29,122 nucleotides of DNA from the NCBI GenBank assembly GCA_964438735.1, contig CAYTLW010000097.1, forward strand, positions 1 through 29,122, read 5' to 3'. Below the pieces are notes generated by a model, which searched no databases, was not told the DNA's origin, and saw only the letters and a program-made list of their open reading frames with translations. Origin of the DNA: CAYTLW01 sp964438735 (lineage in GTDB: Bacteria > Myxococcota_A > UBA9042). Position 1 is the first letter of the stretch. Every line of letters starts with the position of its first letter. Shown piece by piece: positions 23,259 through 29,122 of the stretch. A program made the translations under genes and the position numbers.

Positions 23259-23612
23259 ATGATCAAAGGTGTGCACGCGTTGTTTTTCAGCGACGATCCC
23301 GAGGCCACGCGGGCGTTCCTGCGCGACAAACTGGCCCTGCCCCACATCGACACCGGAGGCGGCTGGCTGATCTTCCAACTCTCCGAGGCCGACATGGGGG
23401 TGCATCCCATCGATCACGAGGGTTCTCCGCCATCGGGCACCCACGACATCTCGTTCTACTGCGAGGATCTGGAAGCGGAGGTCGCCGCCATGCGAGAGCG
23501 GGGCGTGACCTTCGACACGGACATCTCGGACCAGGGTTGGGGCTTCACCATCAAGTTCACCATTCCTGGCGGCATCCGCTGCGATCTGTACCAGCCCAAA
23601 TACGGAAAGTAG
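23259..23612 (+). CDS. VOC-superfamily (glyoxalase/bleomycin-resistance-like) protein
   Basis: A 117-aa single-domain protein. The ATG at 23259 has AGGAG 8 bases before it; the ATG at 23232 in the same frame lacks such a site. The chain follows the paired beta-alpha-beta-beta-beta pattern: VHALFFSDDPEATRAFLRDK, GWLIFQLSEADMGVHPI, then THDISFYCEDLEAEVAAMRE, RGVTFDTDI and GGIRCDLYQPKYGK. Candidate metal-side residues are His in GVHAL and in GTHDIS and a late Asp, but I cannot confirm a complete metal site. It is divergent from the nuclease operon and just upstream of the large subtilase-like gene. No specific substrate can be inferred; VOC proteins include glyoxalases, dioxygenases and drug-binding proteins. 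Confidence 0.85.
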   Translation: MIKGVHALFFSDDPEATRAFLRDKLALPHIDTGGGWLIFQLSEADMGVHPIDHEGSPPSGTHDISFYCEDLEAEVAAMRERGVTFDTDISDQGWGFTIKFTIPGGIRCDLYQPKYGK

Positions 23613-23637
23613 GCGTCATCGCGGCGTAGGAACATCG

Positions 23638-23667
23638 TTGCCGCTGCGCGATCGGCTGCCCTACACT
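23638..23667 (+). promoter_or_regulatory. Candidate promoter giving a leaderless mRNA for the large lipoprotein
   Basis: TTGCCG (23638-23643) and TACACT (23662-23667) are spaced 18 bases apart. The ATG follows the -10 hexamer after only six bases (GCAGCC), about where transcription should start. No Shine-Dalgarno sequence precedes the ATG, which agrees with a leaderless message. Confidence 0.4.
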
Positions 23668-23673
23668 GCAGCC

Positions 23674-26600
23674 ATGAGACGAGCACATTCACGACGGTCC
23701 CATGCCGCCGCCCAGATCGCCCTGTGCGTTCTGGCGACCCACCTGATCACGGCCTGCAGCGACGACCCCGATGGCAGCGCTGGCGCGATCAGCGGCGCCG
23801 ACTCCAACGTCGGGCTCGACGTCGGTTCCCTGGCCTACGTGGGCAGCCTGCCGGACGCTGTCGTCACCACAGACTCCAGCGTCCGCGGCGCCGACGGCGG
23901 CGGAGATGTCGGCGCGGTGGATGTCGGCGCGGTGGATGTCGGCGCGGTGGATGTCGGCGCTGTGGATGTCGGCGCGGTGGATGACGGCACGGTGGATGAC
24001 GGCGCGGTGGATGATGGCGGCACCCAGGCCGACGGCGACAAGACTGAAGTTTCGGGCGGCATCCCGACCAAGAACGGCTGGCCCACCCAGCCCATCGTGC
24101 TCGGCGACGGCAGCGTCTGGCAGCCCACCCGCACGATCTCCGACGGCAAGGGCGGCCAGATCGTCCTGCGCAACATTCCGCCCATGCTCAAGCCCGTGAA
24201 GACCGGCTTCGATCCGGCCCTGCACGAGCCCGGCGTGGTCTGGATCCTGTTCCGCGAGGGCAGCGGCGTGACCTGGCAGGATGGTCGCTTCGTCAGCAGC
24301 ACAGGCGCCGACCTGGGCGCGGTGACGGCCATCGAGGCCCAATTCGCCAGCGTCCTGGGGCCCGCCGAGCGCTTCTTCCCCGGCGACAAGGTCACCATGG
24401 ACGCCGCGCGCCTGGCCGGCGAGCAGAAGACTGGCGAGGCCCTGCGCGACCTGACCCTGTACTTCATCCGCGCCACGTCGGATACCGCCGATGTGGGCGC
24501 CATCGCCGACGCCTACAACGCCTCGCCGCTGGTCGAGCTGGCCGGACCCATGCCCAGAGTGGTCTCCAACGCCGAAGACGTGGGCACCAGCACCACCGCG
24601 GACAAGGGTGACAACACGCCGGACCTGACGGCCTTCCAGGGCTACATCGCCGGCAGCACGGCGAGCCCGCCGAGCGCTGGTGGCCACGGCATGACGCTGG
24701 CCTGGAGCCTGGACGGCGGGCGCGGCAAGGGGGCCACGGGCGCCCAGATGGAGAATGGCTGGAACCTGCAGCACGAGGATCTCGACCCGGCCCACACCAC
24801 GTCGCTGGGCGCCTGGACGACCAAGGGCGGCGCGGCGCCGCTGACCAACGAGCAGGGGCCGGGCACCTGGCATGACATGGCGGTGCTGGGCATCGTGCAG
24901 GCGCGCAACAACGGCTTCGGCGTCACCGGGCTGGCCAGCGCCGCGAAGGTTCAGGTCGCCTCGCACCAACCGCACGCGTCGACCATCCAGACGTGGATCT
25001 CGGCGATGGGCGCCGCCCCCGTCGGCGCCGTCAAGGGGCGCATGATGGCCATGGTCCTGCACCGCCTGTCCGTGGTGCTGCCCGCCGGCTCGGTCGTCTT
25101 CGCCTCCCTGGGGCAGGCGGCGCCCAACGCGCGAAACTGCTCGGGCAGCACCGACTGGGACCACCGCCATTGCGCGCCGAAGATCGAGTGCTTGCCAGCG
25201 CCGCCGTACAAGATCGGCGCCAAGGGCCAGCCGGTGATGCGCTGCGAGGGCATGGACCTGGCCGGCAACGGCTGCGATCCGGCCAAGAAGGGCCAGGACT
25301 GCCTCAAGAAATACGGCTTCGGCGCGCGCTGCCTGCCGGTGCCCACCGCCGCCGGGCCGACGCCGCCAAAGTGGCGCTGCGGCGGCCACCCCAAGGCCAG
25401 GGCCTGCACCAGCGGCAACGAGTGCGATCCCGGCGCCCTCTGCCTGGGTTGGTCGCCCGACGGCGTGGCATCCGGCAAGCGCTGCGGGGGCTTCGCAGCC
25501 AGCTGGGCGTCGGCGGCGGCGGCGCCCTCGTGGGTCGGCCCCGCGACCAAGGTGGCCGGCCAGGTCTGCGCCGCACACAAGGACTGCGCCAAGGTTGGCA
25601 AGCCTATCTGCCACAACAACGTCTGCATGTGGTCAGACAAGAAGTGGAAAGGCTCGGGCAACCTGACCGCGCCCCTGGTGATGCTGCCGGCGATCCGCGA
25701 CGCCGCCGCCGCGCTGGCCGCCAAGGACGTCGCCTTCGTGCTGGCCGCCGGCAACCACCTGCAGCGCCTGGGCCTGATGAACGACGGCCCGCTGCAGGCT
25801 GCCGGCGCCGACAAGGGCCGCGGGCTGCTCGGCAACGACAAGTACAAGTCCCTGTACGTGTGCCCCTTCTCCGGCTGCGGCGGCAGCGGCAAGACCTGGC
25901 TGGTGGGCGCCAGCGAGAGCGCCAAGGCGGAGGCCGCCGACTTCACCAGCCGCGGGCCGATCATCAAGCTGAACTCCTGGGGTCGGCAGGTCGCCACGCT
26001 GGGCTACGGCAACGCCGCCAGTCCGCACTTCGAGACCGACCCGGCGACCAATCAGCCGACCCATAACTACACCGCGAAGTTCTCAGGCACCTCGGCAGCG
26101 GCGCCATTGGTGGCCGGCGTCGCCCTGGCCGTGCAGGGGGTGGTCATCGGGGCCACCGGCGCGCCCTTGACCCGGCCGAACCTGCTCGCCGCGCTCACCA
26201 GCGGCGGAGTGGCCATCGGCAAGGGGCTCGAGTCCATCGGCACACGTCCCCTGATCAGCGGCGCCCTGAAGTGGCTCGAGAGCAACGGCGGCGCGGGCGG
26301 TGGCGCGGCCCTGCCGGCGGGCACGTCGGCGTTGAAGGCCGCCCAGCTGGACGTGCACTGGATCGCCGCCACCCGCCAGCAGCGCCCGGGCGCCAAGGAG
26401 TGGGTCAACGTCGCCTTCCGGGTGCGCAATGAGGGCGGCCAGATCAGCCCGCCCCTGGGCCTGCGGGTCACGGTGGGCAACACCGGCAGCACCCTGGTCG
26501 ACCCCAAGGCGCCCGCCGCCAAGACGCCGCACACCCTGCTGTGGAGCCACTTCAACCCCTACGCCCCCAAGGACGCCTGCAACGGCAAGGATCAGAAGGC

Positions 26601-29055
26601 CATCAAGGGCTGCAAGGCCATGGACAGCTTCTATCGACGGGTGTTCCTGCCCATGATCGACGGCAAGGCGCCCAAGGCCAGCACGGGCGGCGCGGTGACG
26701 CGTTACTTCACCGGCGAGGTCGACGCCGCCTGGCTCGATGGCCTCTCCGATCCGGAGGTCTGCGTGATGCTCGATCGGCAGGCCAACCCGGACGCCTTCA
26801 GTCGCCTGAATCCTGGCGGCAAGGCCCCCGCGATCCATCGCTGCGGCCCGCTCCGCGACGAGATCGGCGCCTTCGCCTTGACCAAGAAGTGGAAGATCCG
26901 CGCCCTGGCCTTCGACAAGCAGCCGGAAGTACCGCTCTGTGGCGGGGCCAGCTTCGGCAACTACGGCAACGAGAACATCTACGCAATGGCCATCACCACC
27001 GGCCGCCGCTCCCTGGCCCTGCTGGCCTTCCCAAAGTCGGGCAGCATCGGGCTGCTCGACTACAACTCCTGTAACGAGCTGGATCTCGACGAGAAGAACG
27101 ACGTCGGCACGTGCGGCGCCGTGTTCAGCCTCAACCGCTTGGAGCTCACCACGCCCACCCCCGGCCTGAAGAAGGGCTGCGACCCCGCCGAGCTGGCCAA
27201 GAAGAAGGGCCGTCGGCCCACGGCCATCGCCGTCAGCCGCGACCAGCGCTACGCCGCCGTCACCCTGGGCGAACTGACCCCCGGCTGCCACCCAGGCAAG
27301 CTGATGTTCATCGACCTGAGCGACCCGGCCCGGCCGAAACTGCTCGAGCAGGACGACGGCAAGGGCGGCAAGATCCCCGTCGAGCTGGCCATCGGCCCCA
27401 ACCCGGTCGGCGTGGTCTTCAGCCCGCAGGGCAGCAAGGACGCGCGCATCGTGACCGTGCACGATACCAACGCCCAGAACTGCAAGAAGGCGGCGCTGGC
27501 CAACATCATCAAGCTGGCCGATGTGCTGGCCAAGGGCGACAAGGCCAAGGTCACCACCCGCGCCTTCCTCTACCCATGCAGCGGCGGACAGTGCTCGCCG
27601 CGGTCGCCCAAACGCGTGGTCGTCGATCCCAAGGGCCTGGCCGCCTTCGTCACCTTCGGCGAGGGCAATATCAAGGGCGCCCTCGGCATGATCCGCCTGA
27701 GCGACCTGAAGCCCAAGGTCTTCCACCGCATCGTGCAGGGATTCAACATCAAGGGTTGGGATCAGCCCAACGGCCTGGCCGCCATGATGCTGCCGAGCGG
27801 CCGCGTGCGGCTGGTCTTCAGCGCCTACACGTTCTTGAACATGGACAAGGACTTCTCCGGCAACACCTGCCCCTCGGGCAAGGGCAACTGCGGCGGCTTC
27901 CACTGGCACGATGTCGATGTCGCCAAAGCCACCGGCTACCACGTCAACGCCGGCCGCATGCTGCCCATGACCGGCGCCCGCGACCTGGTCCTGTCCAAGG
28001 ACGGCAAGCAGGCCCTCATCGTCGGCGAGACCAAGACCGTGCTCTACGACATCGGCGGCTTCAGCAAACCCAAGGCCGCCGGCGTGTTCTCCTTCGACGG
28101 CGGCTACCGGATCGTGCGCCCGCCGCCGGCCGACGACTACTGCCCCGAGGAGCGCTGCAACGGCAAAGACGACGACTGCGACGGCGAGATCGACGAGACC
28201 TGGCCCACCAAGGACGAACCCTGCAACGAGGGCCTGGGCGCCTGCGCGGCCAGCGGCAAGCAGGTCTGCAGCGCCGACGGACGACACCTGGAATGTTCCG
28301 GCAAGGCCGGTCAGGCGGTCTCGGAGCTCTGCAACGGCGTCGACGACGACTGCAACGGCGTGGTCGACGACTGGTGGGCCGCGCGCCTGGGCGATTCATG
28401 CGCCGTGGGCAAGGGCGCCTGTCGCCGGGTGGGGGTGAACATCTGCGACCCCGGCGGCCAGGACATCGCCTGCTCCGTCAAGCCCGGCAAGGCGGTGGCA
28501 GAGACGTGCAACGGCTTCGATGATGACTGCGACGGCGACACCGACGAAATCGGCAAGTGCAAGAAGAACGACCCCTGCAAGGGCGTCACCTGCGGCGGCG
28601 CCGGCAGCTGCAAGTCCGCCGGCACCACCGCCTGGTGCGCCTGCAACGTGGGCTACACCGCCAACGGGCTGACCTGCGCCAAGTCCGGCACCTGCAGCGT
28701 CAAGTGGCCCTCGCCCTACGCCGCCTGCCCCAAGGTCTGCACCGGCGGCTGCACGGGCCACACCTGCGTCATCGACTGCGCCGGTCCCAAGGGCTGCGCC
28801 GGCGCGATCTTGACCTGCCCCGCCGACCGGCCCTGCCGGGTGCTCTGCCGCGGTCCGGACAGCTGCCAGCAGGCGACCATTCAGTGCGGTGATGGCATGT
28901 ACTGCGACGTGCGCTGCCTGGCTGGCGGGGCTTGCCAGGACGCGTCCATCACCTGCGGCAAGGGGCTGTGTACGACCGCGTGCGCGACACTGGCGGGCCA
29001 GCCGAAGGCGGCGGTCTGTGGGGCGGCGTGTGGTTGTTGGGATGGGTGTAAGTAG
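23674..29055 (+). CDS. Giant lipoprotein with subtilase-like domain, MopE-type motifs and Cys-rich C-terminus
   Basis: A 1793-aa protein. The lipoprotein signal ends LITAC (Cys28) and is followed by a DVGAV repeat linker. Residues about 320-840 form an S8-type domain: ENGWNLQHEDL (Glu360 where the catalytic Asp is expected), His400 in WHDMAVLG, oxyanion Asn694 in LAAGN, and Ser807 in FSGTSAAAP. A 16-cysteine segment (489-651) with CxxxxDC-like repeats is inserted inside the catalytic domain between His and Asn. A CARDB-like stretch (about 885-960) and a possible beta-propeller (about 1100-1480) follow. Three MopE-like motifs begin at 1495 (CNGKDDDCDGEIDE), 1553 and 1612, then an EGF-like segment and Cys repeats end the chain. 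It is probably a surface protease or a pseudo-protease adhesin; the metal-binding role is known only for the motif family. The gene runs to within 67 bases of the window edge. Confidence 0.85.
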   Translation: MRRAHSRRSHAAAQIALCVLATHLITACSDDPDGSAGAISGADSNVGLDVGSLAYVGSLPDAVVTTDSSVRGADGGGDVGAVDVGAVDVGAVDVGAVDVGAVDDGTVDDGAVDDGGTQADGDKTEVSGGIPTKNGWPTQPIVLGDGSVWQPTRTISDGKGGQIVLRNIPPMLKPVKTGFDPALHEPGVVWILFREGSGVTWQDGRFVSSTGADLGAVTAIEAQFASVLGPAERFFPGDKVTMDAARLAGEQKTGEALRDLTLYFIRATSDTADVGAIADAYNASPLVELAGPMPRVVSNAEDVGTSTTADKGDNTPDLTAFQGYIAGSTASPPSAGGHGMTLAWSLDGGRGKGATGAQMENGWNLQHEDLDPAHTTSLGAWTTKGGAAPLTNEQGPGTWHDMAVLGIVQARNNGFGVTGLASAAKVQVASHQPHASTIQTWISAMGAAPVGAVKGRMMAMVLHRLSVVLPAGSVVFASLGQAAPNARNCSGSTDWDHRHCAPKIECLPAPPYKIGAKGQPVMRCEGMDLAGNGCDPAKKGQDCLKKYGFGARCLPVPTAAGPTPPKWRCGGHPKARACTSGNECDPGALCLGWSPDGVASGKRCGGFAASWASAAAAPSWVGPATKVAGQVCAAHKDCAKVGKPICHNNVCMWSDKKWKGSGNLTAPLVMLPAIRDAAAALAAKDVAFVLAAGNHLQRLGLMNDGPLQAAGADKGRGLLGNDKYKSLYVCPFSGCGGSGKTWLVGASESAKAEAADFTSRGPIIKLNSWGRQVATLGYGNAASPHFETDPATNQPTHNYTAKFSGTSAAAPLVAGVALAVQGVVIGATGAPLTRPNLLAALTSGGVAIGKGLESIGTRPLISGALKWLESNGGAGGGAALPAGTSALKAAQLDVHWIAATRQQRPGAKEWVNVAFRVRNEGGQISPPLGLRVTVGNTGSTLVDPKAPAAKTPHTLLWSHFNPYAPKDACNGKDQKAIKGCKAMDSFYRRVFLPMIDGKAPKASTGGAVTRYFTGEVDAAWLDGLSDPEVCVMLDRQANPDAFSRLNPGGKAPAIHRCGPLRDEIGAFALTKKWKIRALAFDKQPEVPLCGGASFGNYGNENIYAMAITTGRRSLALLAFPKSGSIGLLDYNSCNELDLDEKNDVGTCGAVFSLNRLELTTPTPGLKKGCDPAELAKKKGRRPTAIAVSRDQRYAAVTLGELTPGCHPGKLMFIDLSDPARPKLLEQDDGKGGKIPVELAIGPNPVGVVFSPQGSKDARIVTVHDTNAQNCKKAALANIIKLADVLAKGDKAKVTTRAFLYPCSGGQCSPRSPKRVVVDPKGLAAFVTFGEGNIKGALGMIRLSDLKPKVFHRIVQGFNIKGWDQPNGLAAMMLPSGRVRLVFSAYTFLNMDKDFSGNTCPSGKGNCGGFHWHDVDVAKATGYHVNAGRMLPMTGARDLVLSKDGKQALIVGETKTVLYDIGGFSKPKAAGVFSFDGGYRIVRPPPADDYCPEERCNGKDDDCDGEIDETWPTKDEPCNEGLGACAASGKQVCSADGRHLECSGKAGQAVSELCNGVDDDCNGVVDDWWAARLGDSCAVGKGACRRVGVNICDPGGQDIACSVKPGKAVAETCNGFDDDCDGDTDEIGKCKKNDPCKGVTCGGAGSCKSAGTTAWCACNVGYTANGLTCAKSGTCSVKWPSPYAACPKVCTGGCTGHTCVIDCAGPKGCAGAILTCPADRPCRVLCRGPDSCQQATIQCGDGMYCDVRCLAGGACQDASITCGKGLCTTACATLAGQPKAAVCGAACGCWDGCK
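23905..24009. repeat. 15-bp tandem repeat encoding DVGAV units
   Basis: Seven full units of GATGTCGGCGCGGTG, followed by a partial eighth (to 24021), encode five DVGAV units, then DDGTV, DDGAV and DDGG. The first three are identical; later units drift by single bases. They form the acidic linker between the lipid anchor and the folded part of the large lipoprotein. Confidence 0.9.
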
Positions 29056-29122
29056 GATTGGGGCGTTCAGGGCAATCGCACTAAGCGTGGGTGAGGACAC
29101 TTAGCAGGTAGTCATGGTCCCA

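Noticed and set aside
23905..24021. CRISPR-like array
   Set aside because: Units are directly adjacent with no spacers, and they translate in frame into a linker.
26083..28287. 734-codon antisense open frame inside the giant lipoprotein gene
   Set aside because: Opposite a well-supported coding frame; composition is the typical Gly/Ala/Val/His shadow and no domain is visible.
29056..29122. Terminator or new gene at the window edge
   Set aside because: CTAAG and CTTAG could pair, but the stem is short and interrupted. No open frame with a ribosome binding site is visible before the sequence ends.

Overview
This window is high-GC, densely coded bacterial DNA. It most resembles a Myxococcota / former Deltaproteobacteria genome. 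The clues are large lipoproteins with Asp/Gly/Val-rich linkers behind the lipobox, a MopE-type CNGxDDDCxG repeat protein, many Cys-rich secreted proteins, frequent GTG starts and tightly overlapping genes. This is inferred from protein style; there is no rRNA or marker gene to confirm it. I see no tRNA, rRNA, CRISPR array, insertion sequence or phage gene, and no gene-free stretch longer than about 230 bases.

Layout. (1) 46-2956, minus strand: a 55-aa hypothetical protein and a large alpha/beta-hydrolase (esterase-like) lipoprotein, with a hairpin between them. (2) 3187-6600, plus strand: a J-domain-like/TPR protein, a multi-pass GT-C-like membrane protein, and an FHA-GGDEF diguanylate cyclase. 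(3) 6618-14938: a TetR-family repressor divergent from a five-gene operon encoding a ThDP-dependent enzyme, an extended SDR epimerase/dehydrogenase, an MlaC/Ttg2D/HpnM-like periplasmic protein, a TolC-like outer-membrane channel and an MMPL/HpnN-like RND transporter. Two tandem pseudo-palindromes in the tetR/ThDP intergenic region look like the repressor's own operators. (4) 14928-23061, minus strand: five exported proteins with overlapping genes. In transcription order these are an SNase+OB lipoprotein, a double lamin-tail-domain lipoprotein, a second SNase lipoprotein, a helix-hairpin-helix domain fused to an outer-membrane beta-barrel, and a lamin-tail/phospholipase-D lipoprotein. (5) 23259-29055, plus strand: a small VOC/glyoxalase-fold protein and a 1793-aa lipoprotein with a modified subtilase domain, MopE-like motifs and a Cys-rich C-terminus.

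Two gene sets look like systems. Region 3 reads as a repressor-controlled pathway that makes a probably hydrophobic molecule (ThDP enzyme + SDR) and moves it through the periplasm and outer membrane (MlaC-like carrier + RND + TolC). It lacks the usual membrane-fusion protein. Its SDR, Ttg2-like and RND families are the same three that accompany hopanoid genes as HpnA, HpnM and HpnN, but no squalene-hopene cyclase is present. Region 4 reads as a surface machine for binding and cutting nucleic acid: three nuclease-type catalytic domains, OB, LTD and HhH modules, and an outer-membrane barrel, all exported and translationally coupled. I regard it as the strongest candidate for an undescribed system here.

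Smaller intergenic gaps: 2957-3186 is a divergent promoter region, and 23062-23258 lies between the nuclease operon and the VOC gene with no convincing promoter. 29056-29122 is non-coding sequence at the window edge in which I see nothing.
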